From CAZEFK01 sp964511405 (lineage in GTDB: Bacteria > Pseudomonadota > Alphaproteobacteria > Elsterales > Elsteraceae): a stretch of DNA of 6,418 nucleotides. Under the pieces are notes generated by a model. It was given only the letters and a program-made list of their open reading frames with translations. It was not told where the DNA came from and ran no database searches. Position 1 is the stretch's first letter, and each line of letters starts with the position of its first letter. The position numbers and the translations under genes are program-made. The stretch covers positions 1 to 6,418 of the forward strand of contig CAZEFK010000302.1 in NCBI GenBank assembly GCA_964511405.1. The letters run 5' to 3'. Of the stretch, positions 1 through 6,177 are shown in pieces.

Positions 1-596
1 GCGGCCGGCTGATGCACTGGCTGCGCATCGACCGCTATGACAGCGGCGCGCCCGACGACCCCGGCGTCTCGTTCCAGCCGGTGCCGTGCATGCATTGCGA
101 GGACGCGCCCTGCGAAGTCGTCTGCCCGGTCCAGGCGACCCTGCACGACAGCGACGGCCTCAACCTGATGGTCTACAACCGCTGCATCGGCACCCGGTTC
201 TGCTCCAACAACTGCCCGTACAAGGTCCGGCGCTTCAACTTCTTCGGCTTCGCCGCCGACGACCCGCGCCTGGCCGAGGCCTGGAACCCCGACGTCTCGG
301 TGCGCGGGCGCGGGGTCATGGAGAAGTGCACCTACTGCGTCCAGCGCATCCGCCAGGCCAAGATCGCCGCCGACCGGGACGACCGGGCCATCACCGACGG
401 CGAGGTCGTGACCGCGTGCCAGCAGGCCTGCCCGACCCAGGCGATCGTCTTCGGCAACCGCAACGACCGCGCCAGCGCCGTTTTCAGGCGCAAGGCCAGC
501 CCGCTCGACTATGTGCTGTTGCCCGAGCTCAACACTCGCCCGCGCACCAGCTACGAGGCCCACCTGCGCAACCGCAACGACCGGGCGGAGGGCTGA
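1..596 (+). CDS. actB: Alternative Complex III iron-sulfur subunit ActB, C-terminal part (5' end outside window)
   Basis: This is the ferredoxin-like C-terminal domain of ActB, which carries electrons between the quinol site and the heme subunits on the periplasmic side of ACIII. The frame is open to the window edge: codons from base 3 read G-R-L before the Met at 12, so that Met is internal. Counting from it, cluster motifs are C26-x2-C29-x4-C34-x3-C38, then C58-x5-C64-x3-C68, then C106-x2-C109 with C136-x3-C140. The second motif has Thr61 (CIGTRFCSNNCP) where a four-Cys site would have Cys. ActB proteins typically show this and it fits a [3Fe-4S] cluster. The phrases MHWLRIDRY and NNCPYKVRRFNFF are typical of ActB and relatives (PsrB/NrfC-like). 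The usual N-terminal molybdopterin-oxidoreductase-like domain lies upstream and is not seen. The stop is 3 nt before actC. Confidence 0.93.
   Translation, partial: GRLMHWLRIDRYDSGAPDDPGVSFQPVPCMHCEDAPCEVVCPVQATLHDSDGLNLMVYNRCIGTRFCSNNCPYKVRRFNFFGFAADDPRLAEAWNPDVSVRGRGVMEKCTYCVQRIRQAKIAADRDDRAITDGEVVTACQQACPTQAIVFGNRNDRASAVFRRKASPLDYVLLPELNTRPRTSYEAHLRNRNDRAEG
587..591 (+). promoter_or_regulatory. Ribosome binding site of actC
   Basis: GGAGG lies inside the last codons of actB, 8 nt before the actC ATG. It is the clearest Shine-Dalgarno sequence in the window and supports the ATG at 600 as the actC start. Most later genes have only weak purine stretches and seem to depend on overlap with the preceding stop codon. 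Confidence 0.6.
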
Positions 597-599
597 GGC

Positions 600-1949
600 A
601 TGACGGCGTCCGGTCCTCACCCGCCGCCGCTCCTGGCGCCTGGCCTGACCCTGGGCGGCGCCACGGCCGCGGTCGCGGGCGCGCTCGAGCGGCCGGCGCC
701 GGGCTGGTGGTGGGCGGCGACCGCGGCCGCCGGCCTGTTCCTGGCGATGCTGGTGGTGGCGGCCACGGTGCTGTTCGTGCAGGGCATCGGGATCTGGGGC
801 GTCAACATCCCGGTCGCCTGGGGCTTCGCGCTGGCCAACTATGTCTGGTGGATCGGCATCGCCAGCGGCGGCACCATCATCTCGGCGCTGTTCCACCTGA
901 CCGGGGCCGGCTGGCGGACGGCAACCAACCGCCTGGCCGAAACTCTGACGCTGTGGGCCGCCGCCTGCGCCGGGCTGATGCCGATCTTCCATTTGGGGCG
1001 CCAGGGCCTGTTCTACTGGCTGTTCCCCTATCCCAACGTCATGACGGTCTGGCCGCAGTTCCGCAGCCCGCTGCTGTGGGATTTCTTCGCGCTGCTCTGC
1101 TATATCGCCGCCTCGATCCTGTTCTGGTATTTCGGCGCCATCCCCGATTTCGCGACGATGCGCGACCGCGCGGCCGGCCCATGGCGCCTGGCCTATGGCG
1201 TGTTGGCCATGGGCTGGCGCGGCTCGGCCCGGCAATGGACGCAGTTCCAGGCGGCTTACGGGATCATGGCGGCGCTGCTGGCACCGATGGTGATCTCGGT
1301 GCACAGCGTGGTCGGCCTCGACTTCGCCGCGGGCCTGACGCCCGGCTGGCATTCGACCCAGTTCCCGCCCTACTTCGTCTTCGGGGCCGTGTATTCCGGC
1401 TTCGCCACCGTGATCCTGCTTCTGGTCCCGGTGCGTCGACTCTATCGCCTTGAAGCGTTCGTCACCGACCGGCACTTCGATATCCTGGCGAGGCTGATGC
1501 TAGCCTGCGGGCTGCTGCTGACCTACGCCTACGTCATGGAGGCGTTCGATCCCTTCTACAGTGGGGACCGGGCGGCCATCCGCGCGGCCGAGGCCCAGTT
1601 CTTCGGCCGCTACAGCTGGGCGTACTGGAGCAAGATCGCGCTCAACAGCGTGATCCCGATGCTGCTGTGGGTCCCCCGGCTGCGCGTGACCCGGTCCGCG
1701 CTTGTCGCGATCGCGGCCGGCATCGTCCTCGGCATGTGGCTGGAGCGTTACCTGATCGTGCTCAACAGCCTGGCCTACGACCACATGCCGTCGATGTGGC
1801 GGCCGTTCGTCGCGACCGGCTGGGACTGGGCGACGCTGGTCGGCTCGGTCGGGCTGTTCCTGACCGGGTTCCTGGTGGTGCTGCGCGTCGTGCCCGCGGT
1901 CTCGATGGCCGAGCTGCGCCACCTGATCCGCCGCGAGGCCGCATCATGA
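600..1949 (+). CDS. actC: Alternative Complex III membrane subunit ActC (NrfD/PsrC family)
   Basis: ActC is one of two large membrane subunits of ACIII. It is thought to hold the quinol-oxidising site next to ActB and may take part in proton movement. The 449-residue protein shows about ten hydrophobic helices (roughly 41-62, 77-101, 113-130, 157-178, 216-237, 255-276, 295-313, 345-360, 364-384, 408-430). Family landmarks are VHSVVGLDFA at 234-243 and PGWHSTQFPPYF at 248-259, plus H131 in IFHLGR and D161 at the start of a helix, both candidates for polar residues near the quinol or proton path. The start is the ATG 3 nt after the actB stop, preceded by GGAGG. The last codons overlap actD by 4 nt (ATGA). 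NrfD or PsrC of another reductase is the main alternative, but the flanking actB, actD, actE and actF settle it. Confidence 0.95.
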   Translation: MTASGPHPPPLLAPGLTLGGATAAVAGALERPAPGWWWAATAAAGLFLAMLVVAATVLFVQGIGIWGVNIPVAWGFALANYVWWIGIASGGTIISALFHLTGAGWRTATNRLAETLTLWAAACAGLMPIFHLGRQGLFYWLFPYPNVMTVWPQFRSPLLWDFFALLCYIAASILFWYFGAIPDFATMRDRAAGPWRLAYGVLAMGWRGSARQWTQFQAAYGIMAALLAPMVISVHSVVGLDFAAGLTPGWHSTQFPPYFVFGAVYSGFATVILLLVPVRRLYRLEAFVTDRHFDILARLMLACGLLLTYAYVMEAFDPFYSGDRAAIRAAEAQFFGRYSWAYWSKIALNSVIPMLLWVPRLRVTRSALVAIAAGIVLGMWLERYLIVLNSLAYDHMPSMWRPFVATGWDWATLVGSVGLFLTGFLVVLRVVPAVSMAELRHLIRREAAS

Positions 1950-2476
1950 CCGAGCCCTACGGCATCCTGGCCGAATATGCCGATGCCGCGGCGCTGGTGG
2001 CGGCCGCCCGCCGCCTGCGCGAGGCCGGCTACCGGCGGTTCGAGGCCTACAGCCCTTATCCGGTCGACGCGCTCGACAGCGTTGCCGCCGAGCCGGCGCG
2101 GCGGCTGCCGGCGACGATGGCCGCAGCCGGGATCGCCGGCGCCGCGGCGGGCTATCTGCTGCAATATTGGGGCGCCGTCATCGACTATCCGCTCAATATC
2201 GGCGGCCGGCCGCTCGACAGCTGGCCGGCCTTCGTGCCGGCCTGCTTCGAGTTCGGCGTGATCTGGGCCGTCGCTGCCGGGTTCCTGGCGTTCTTCGCGA
2301 TCTGCCGCCTGCCGCGGCTGGCCCATCCGATCGACCGGGTGCCGGGTTTCGCCCGCGCCTCCCAGGACCGCTTCTTCCTGTGCGTCGAACGGCAGGACCC
2401 GATGTTCGACCGCATCAGGGCCGAGGCGCTGCTGACCGCCGGCGCCGTCGCGGCGCCGGTGGCGGTCGCGCCATGA
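1946..2476 (+). CDS. actD: Alternative Complex III subunit ActD (DUF3341 family)
   Basis: ActD is a small ACIII subunit without cofactors, anchored by a two-helix hairpin and probably structural. The 176-residue product matches the family pattern: YGILAEY at 5-11, then a soluble part with GYRRFEAYSPYPV at 28-40, helices near 55-75 and 99-120, the linking segment GRPLDSWPAFVPACFEFG at 87-104, and a C-terminal block with PRLAHPID, RASQDRFFLCVE and DPMFD (about 123-155). I chose the ATG in the ATGA overlap with the actC stop because the family sequence begins there. GAGG 7 nt upstream supports it, although the frame is open much further upstream. The 3' end overlaps actE by 4 nt. The exact role of ActD is not established from sequence; membership of the complex is well supported by order and family. 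Confidence 0.93.
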   Translation: MTEPYGILAEYADAAALVAAARRLREAGYRRFEAYSPYPVDALDSVAAEPARRLPATMAAAGIAGAAAGYLLQYWGAVIDYPLNIGGRPLDSWPAFVPACFEFGVIWAVAAGFLAFFAICRLPRLAHPIDRVPGFARASQDRFFLCVERQDPMFDRIRAEALLTAGAVAAPVAVAP

Positions 2477-2970
2477 GGCGCGCGTCCCTGGCGCTGGCGC
2501 TGCTGGCGGTCGCCGGCTGCGACCGCATGGCCGACCAGCCCAAGCGCACACCCTATGCGGCGCTGGTCCATCTCAGCCCCGACCACCGGCTGCCGCCGCC
2601 CGGCACGGTTGCGCGGGACGCGGCGCCGATGCCGGTGCCGGCGGTCACGGCGGCACTGCTGGCGCGCGGCCAGGAGCGCTTCGGCATCTACTGCACGCCC
2701 TGCCACGGCCGCACCGGCAGCGGCGACGGCATGATCGTGCAGCGCGGCTTCCCGCACCCGCCGTCCTTTTTCGAGGACCGGCTGCTGGCCGCACCGGCCC
2801 AGCATGTCTATGACGTGATCACCCATGGCTACGGCGTGATGTATCCCTATGCGGCGCGGGTCGCGCCCGCCGACCGCTGGGCGATCGCCGCCTATATCCG
2901 CGCCTTGCAGGCCAGCCAGCATGCGGTCGTGGCGGATCTGCCCGCCGCCGAGCGGGCGAAGCTGCCGTGA
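2473..2970 (+). CDS. actE: Alternative Complex III monoheme cytochrome c subunit ActE (lipoprotein)
   Basis: ActE is the single-heme c subunit of ACIII, facing the periplasm. The 165-residue precursor starts MRRASLALALLAVAGC, a lipoprotein signal with lipobox V13-A-G-C16, so the mature protein should be lipid-anchored at Cys16. One heme c site is present: C74-T-P-C77-H78 (IYCTPCHGRTGSGDG). M123 in HGYGVMYPYA is the likely distal heme ligand. RTPY followed by H-L-S-P-D-H is also in keeping with ActE sequences. It starts at the ATG inside ATGA overlapping the actD stop, and its own stop overlaps the GTG start of actF. It likely passes electrons towards the cytochrome c domain of CoxB or a soluble cytochrome c. 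A generic class I cytochrome c is the alternative; position in the operon makes ActE much more likely. Confidence 0.94.
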   Translation: MRRASLALALLAVAGCDRMADQPKRTPYAALVHLSPDHRLPPPGTVARDAAPMPVPAVTAALLARGQERFGIYCTPCHGRTGSGDGMIVQRGFPHPPSFFEDRLLAAPAQHVYDVITHGYGVMYPYAARVAPADRWAIAAYIRALQASQHAVVADLPAAERAKLP

Positions 2971-4049
2971 GCCGCGAGCGCCGCCCGGCCCTGATCGCCG
3001 CCGGAGTCGGCCTGGCGGCGCTGGCCGTTCTGATCGGCCTCACCCCCCACGGCAGCCGCGCGCCGGCCTGGCTGGCGGCCTGCCTGCTGGCGGCGAGCCT
3101 GCCGCTGGCGGCCCTCGCCGCCCTCCTGATCCACGACCTGACCGGCGGCGCCTGGGGGTTCGCGCTGCGGCCGATCCTGATGCGCATGACCGCGACCCTG
3201 CCGCTGGTGTTGCTGGCGGCGTTGCCGCTGCTGCTGGACAGCCTGCCCAGCCTCTATCCCTGGGCCCGGCCCGCCGAGGCCGCTGATCTCGCCAACCGGT
3301 TCTATCTCAACGTGCCGTTCTTCGCGGCGCGCGCCGCGCTCGACGCCGTGCTGTGGCTGCTGGTCGCCGCCGTCGCGCTGCGCCGCGCCGCGGCCGGCGC
3401 CCTGGCCATCGACCGTGCCGGCGCCTGGGTCAGTGCCCTCGGGCTGATCGCGCTCGGGCTCAGCATCACCTTCGCCGCGATCGACTGGGTCGAGTCGCTG
3501 GAGCCGCGCTGGTCCTCCAGCATCTTCGGGATGATCGCGGCCTCTGCGCTGTTCCTATCGGGCTTCGCCGCGGCGGTGCTGGCCGCCGCCACCGGCCCGG
3601 CGGCCGCCACGCCTGCGCTGTGCCGGGCCCTGGCCAGCCTGCTGCTGAGCGTCGCGCTGCTGTGGGCCTATCTGCAATTCATGCAGTTCCTGATCATCTG
3701 GGAAGAGGATCTGGTCCGCGAGATCCCGTGGTATCTGCGCCGGCTCGCCGGCGGCTGGGGCGGCCTTGCCGCGGTGATCGTGGCCGGACGCTTCGCGCTG
3801 CCGTTCTTCGTCCTGATCTGGCGGCCGCTGAAGCAGGACCGGCTGGTGCTGGCCACGGTCGCCGCCGTCGCCTTGGGCACCGGCCTGCTGGAGGCCTGGT
3901 GGCTGGTGCTGCCGGCGTTCCCCGGGACCGGCTTCACCTGGACCGACCCGCTCGCCGCCGTCGCCTTGGGCGGTCTGTGGCTCGCCGCCTATCAGGCGGC
4001 ACCCCTGGCCGGCCGGCTCGGCGGCGCGCCGGCGCCGAGCCATGGCTGA
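2967..4049 (+). CDS. actF: Alternative Complex III membrane subunit ActF (quinol:cytochrome c oxidoreductase second NrfD-like subunit)
   Basis: ActF is the second polytopic subunit of ACIII, a relative of ActC. The 360-residue protein has about ten hydrophobic segments. Recognisable blocks are IHDLTGGAWG at 55-64, RFYLNVPFFAARA at 111-123, DWVESLEPRWSSSIFGM at 173-189 and WAYLQFMQFLIIWEEDLV at 233-250, followed by REIPWYLRRL. The DW-x2-SL-x-P-W-x-S-x-FG pattern is characteristic of ActF. I chose GTG at 2967 as start because it sits in a GTGA overlap with the actE stop and gives a short basic N-terminus before the first helix. The 3' end overlaps the next gene by 8 nt. Compared with ActF proteins I recall, which are often near 400 residues, it is compact. 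The acidic pair E246-E247 and D248, next to the QFLIIW helix, could matter for protons, but that is inference. Confidence 0.92.
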   Translation: MSRERRPALIAAGVGLAALAVLIGLTPHGSRAPAWLAACLLAASLPLAALAALLIHDLTGGAWGFALRPILMRMTATLPLVLLAALPLLLDSLPSLYPWARPAEAADLANRFYLNVPFFAARAALDAVLWLLVAAVALRRAAAGALAIDRAGAWVSALGLIALGLSITFAAIDWVESLEPRWSSSIFGMIAASALFLSGFAAAVLAAATGPAAATPALCRALASLLLSVALLWAYLQFMQFLIIWEEDLVREIPWYLRRLAGGWGGLAAVIVAGRFALPFFVLIWRPLKQDRLVLATVAAVALGTGLLEAWWLVLPAFPGTGFTWTDPLAAVALGGLWLAAYQAAPLAGRLGGAPAPSHG

Positions 4050-4386
4050 GCCCGCGCCCGCCTTCGAGGTTCGCGACGTCGATCCCCGGCGGATCGCCTG
4101 CCTGGGACTCGCGGCGGCCGCGGCGCTGGTCGCCGCGACGCTGATCCTGGGCTGGGCCTACGGCTTCGCCGATGCTGCCAAGGGCCCGCCGGGCGCGCTG
4201 CCGGAGCCACGCCAGCAGGTCGATCCGGCGGCCGACCTGCGCGCCGTCCGCGCCGCCGAGGACCGGCGGCTGTCGAGCTATGGCTGGGTCGACCGCGCGC
4301 ACGGCATCGCCCATGTGCCGATCGCGACGGTCATGGCGCGCTTCGCCCGCGACGGCATCCCGGGCTGGCCGGGCCAGGCGCGATGA
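4042..4386 (+). CDS. Small single-helix membrane protein of the ACIII/oxidase operon, function unknown
   Basis: A 114-residue protein with a short acidic N-terminus, one transmembrane helix (about 18-41, ending ILGWAYGF), a Pro-rich linker with PEPRQQVDPAADL at 54-66, and a soluble C-terminal part. That part contains SSYGWVDRAHGIAHVPI (78-94) and then an amphipathic stretch VMARFARDGIPG. I recall a similar Tyr-Gly-Trp-Val-Asp motif, followed by a Gly and a V/I-P-I, in small proteins next to SCO and cox genes of other bacteria, but I do not know an assigned function. The C-terminal part is probably periplasmic. The gene overlaps actF by 8 nt and the SCO gene by 4 nt, so it is made together with both. 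It could be an extra ACIII subunit, a linker between ACIII and the oxidase, or an assembly factor for the CuA site. It has no heme or Cys-based metal motif; its only Cys (C20) is in the helix. Confidence 0.8.
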   Translation: MAEPAPAFEVRDVDPRRIACLGLAAAAALVAATLILGWAYGFADAAKGPPGALPEPRQQVDPAADLRAVRAAEDRRLSSYGWVDRAHGIAHVPIATVMARFARDGIPGWPGQAR

Positions 4387-5150
4387 TCCGGCTGGCTCTC
4401 GCCCTGCTGCTCGCCACCGCCGAACCGGGCCTCGCCGCGCCGCGCTCCAGCCTGACGCCTGATACGCTCGCCACCCTGGCATTCGTGCCCCATCCCGGGC
4501 GCCAGCTTCCCCTCGACGCGCCGGTCACCGACGCCGCCGGGCGGACCGTGCCGCTCGGGGCGTATTTCCAGGGTGCACCGGTGATCCTGGTGCTCGACTA
4601 CCTGCATTGCCGGACCCTGTGCGGGCTGGTGCTCGGCGGTCTGGCCACGGCGCTGGATCAGGTGCCGCTGACCCCCGCCCGCGACTACCGGGTGCTGGCG
4701 CTCAGCATCGACCCGCGCGAGACCACGGCCGACGCCGCCGCCGCCCAGGCCCAGTACCGGCGGGCGCACTGGCAGTTCGCGACCGCGCCGGCCGACACGG
4801 TCGCCGCCGTGGCCGACGCCGTCGGCTTCCCCTACCGCTACGACCCGGCGATCGACCAGTACGCCCATCCCGCCGGGATCACCCTGGTCGCACCCGACGG
4901 CCGGATCGCCCGTTACCTGCTGGGCGTCGACATCCGGCCGCTGGACCTGCGGCTCGGTCTGGCCGACGCCGCGGTCGGGCGCACCACCGCCCCTGCCACG
5001 CGGCTGCTGCTGCTGTGCTACGGCTATGACCCCCAGACCGGCCGCTACGGCCTGGCGGTCCGGCGGCTGCTGCAGGCCGGCGGCGCCGTCACGCTGCTGG
5101 GGCTGGCGGTGCCGGTCGCCCTGATGCTGCGCCGCGAGCGCCGGCGATGA
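4383..5150 (+). CDS. sco: SCO1/SenC-type copper chaperone for the oxidase CuA centre
   Basis: SCO proteins are thioredoxin-fold proteins that bind Cu through a CxxxC pair and a distant His and help assemble the CuA site of CoxB. The 255-residue protein has an N-terminal signal-like segment (MIRLALALLLATAEPGLAAP), then the fold: VILVLDYLHC with C76-R-T-L-C80, SIDPRET at 108-114, HWQF at 129-132, and the probable ligand H162 in QYAHPAGITLVAPDG. A hydrophobic segment near 232-249 followed by RRERRR suggests a C-terminal membrane anchor. Many SCO proteins instead have an N-terminal anchor. The motif is CRTLCG, without the Pro and Asp of the common CPDxCP form. It starts at the ATG in ATGA overlapping the upstream stop and ends in ATGA overlapping coxB. 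Position directly before coxB supports a CuA-maturation role. Confidence 0.92.
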   Translation: MIRLALALLLATAEPGLAAPRSSLTPDTLATLAFVPHPGRQLPLDAPVTDAAGRTVPLGAYFQGAPVILVLDYLHCRTLCGLVLGGLATALDQVPLTPARDYRVLALSIDPRETTADAAAAQAQYRRAHWQFATAPADTVAAVADAVGFPYRYDPAIDQYAHPAGITLVAPDGRIARYLLGVDIRPLDLRLGLADAAVGRTTAPATRLLLLCYGYDPQTGRYGLAVRRLLQAGGAVTLLGLAVPVALMLRRERRR

Positions 5151-6079
5151 GCGATGCCTGGCTCGCGATCTGGCCGCCGACCGCGTCCAACACCGGCGAC
5201 GCGGTCGATTGGCTGTTCATCGCGCTCCTGGGCGTATCGGTCGCGATCCTGGTGCTGAACTACGGCCTGCTCGGCTTCTTCGCGATCAAGTACCGAGCCG
5301 GCAATCCCGTCGACCGCCGCCGCCCGCTCCGCAAAAGCTGGGTGTGGGAGGCCGGCTGGACCGGCGCCACCCTGGTCGGGTTCCTGGTGCTGTTCGTGTG
5401 GGGCGCCGGCCTCTATCTGTGGCTGTACCGGCCGCCGGCGACGGACGACGAAGTCTTCGTCGTCGGCAAGCAGTGGATGTGGAAGGCCGAACATGCCGAC
5501 GGCACTCGCGAGATCGACGCCCTGCACCTGGCGGTCGGCCGCAGCGTGCGGCTGGTCCTGACCTCGCAGGACGTCATCCACAGCTTCTTCATCCCGGCGT
5601 TCCGGATCAAGCACGCGGTGCTGCCGGGCACCTACGAGACGCTGTGGGTCAAGCCCACGCGCACGGGCGCCTTCCGGATCCTGTGCGCCGAGTTCTGCGG
5701 CACCGAGCATGCGCACATGGGCGGCACGGTCTATGTCATGGACCCGGCCGACTACCAGCGCTGGCGGGCCGACCAGCCGCCGTCCGCGACCCTGGCCCAG
5801 CAGGGCGAGGCCCTGTACCGGCAACTCGGCTGCAGCGGCTGCCACGATGCCGGCAGCACGGTCCACGCGCCGTCGCTGGCCGGCCTCTATGGCCGCCCGG
5901 TCCAGCTCGCCGACGGCCGCTCGGTGATCGCCGACCAGCGCTACCTCCACGATTGCATCCTGGTGCCCAGGAGCCAGCCGGTGGCCGGCTATCCGCCGGT
6001 CATGCCGTCCTTCGCCGGCCAGATCGGCGAGGACGACGTGCTGAAACTGGTCGCCTACATCAAGTCGTTGGGGCGGTGA
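5147..6079 (+). CDS. coxB: Cytochrome c oxidase subunit II with CuA site and fused cytochrome c domain (caa3 type)
   Basis: Subunit II accepts electrons and passes them from its heme c to CuA and then to CoxA. In the 310-residue protein, two membrane helices (about 22-47 and 72-94) precede a cupredoxin domain. This has the aromatic electron-entry segment KQWMW at 108-112 and all CuA ligands: H145 (VIHSFFIP), C180, E182, C184, H188 and M191 (CAEFCGTEHAHM). A class I cytochrome c domain follows from about 214, with C229-S-G-C232-H233 and M286 (YPPVMPSF) as probable distal ligand. The fusion marks a caa3 oxidase. There is no obvious cleavable signal peptide. The start ATG overlaps the SCO stop (ATGA). 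An extra Cys, C270, lies in the cytochrome domain. A 94-nt gap separates it from coxA, unlike the tight junctions before it. Confidence 0.96.
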   Translation: MSDAWLAIWPPTASNTGDAVDWLFIALLGVSVAILVLNYGLLGFFAIKYRAGNPVDRRRPLRKSWVWEAGWTGATLVGFLVLFVWGAGLYLWLYRPPATDDEVFVVGKQWMWKAEHADGTREIDALHLAVGRSVRLVLTSQDVIHSFFIPAFRIKHAVLPGTYETLWVKPTRTGAFRILCAEFCGTEHAHMGGTVYVMDPADYQRWRADQPPSATLAQQGEALYRQLGCSGCHDAGSTVHAPSLAGLYGRPVQLADGRSVIADQRYLHDCILVPRSQPVAGYPPVMPSFAGQIGEDDVLKLVAYIKSLGR

Positions 6080-6177
6080 TGGGTAAGAGAGGCAAAAGTC
6101 CGGGCAGACACGCCAAACCCGGTCCTCGTCATCCCCGCGAAGGCGGGGTTCGCGCCGCCGTCACGTCCGCGCCATGA
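6079..6177 (+). CDS. Possible 32-residue mini-ORF bridging coxB and coxA (may not make a functional protein)
   Basis: An ATG at 6079 shares a base with the coxB stop (TGATG). It opens a frame of 32 codons ending in TGA at 6175-6177, which overlaps the coxA ATG (ATGA). GGGG at 6070-6073 lies just upstream. The peptide begins MGKRGKSPG, carries eight Lys/Arg and one Glu, and has no recognisable domain. Its middle (RHPREGG) is simply the translation of the palindromic repeat. A role in translational coupling between coxB and coxA is more plausible than a peptide function. It may also be chance, since this GC-rich DNA leaves many frames open. Confidence 0.25.
   Translation: MGKRGKSPGRHAKPGPRHPREGGVRAAVTSAP
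6127..6148 (+). repeat. REP-like palindromic intergenic element in the coxB-coxA gap
   Basis: The sequence GTCAT is followed by a perfect 6-bp inverted repeat, CCCCGC (6133-6138) and GCGGGG (6143-6148), around the loop GAAG. This closely resembles a short palindromic repeat I recall as abundant between genes in many proteobacterial genomes (GTCAT, then a C-rich arm, GAA-rich loop and G-rich arm). Only one copy is seen here. In RNA it would form a stable hairpin 25 nt before the coxA ATG. No T-run follows, so it does not look like an intrinsic terminator. It may affect mRNA stability or the relative yield of CoxB and CoxA. Confidence 0.55.

Noticed and set aside
86..1453. Long + strand open frame of 455 codons across the end of actB and much of actC
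   Set aside because: It is out of frame with two clearly recognised genes, rich in Arg, Pro and Gly as expected from shifted GC-rich codons, and shows no domain. It is a shadow frame.
1667..1945. An N-terminal extension of actD reaching back into actC
   Set aside because: The upstream part of the open frame is Arg-rich and unlike the family. ActD homology starts at MTEPYGILAEY, at the ATGA overlap with a ribosome binding site.
1775..2551. 258-codon open frame on the - strand opposite actC, actD and actE
   Set aside because: It crosses three recognised genes and their overlaps, has Arg/Ala/Gly-rich low-information sequence, and shows no ribosome binding site or domain.
5045..5950. 301-codon open frame on the - strand opposite coxB
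   Set aside because: CoxB on the + strand has every CuA ligand and a heme c motif. The antisense product has no recognisable motif and typical shadow composition.
6133..6150. Intrinsic terminator after coxB
   Set aside because: The hairpin stem is only 6 bp and is followed by TTCGCG, not a T-run. CoxA, an essential partner, starts just 25 nt later, so termination here would be counterproductive.
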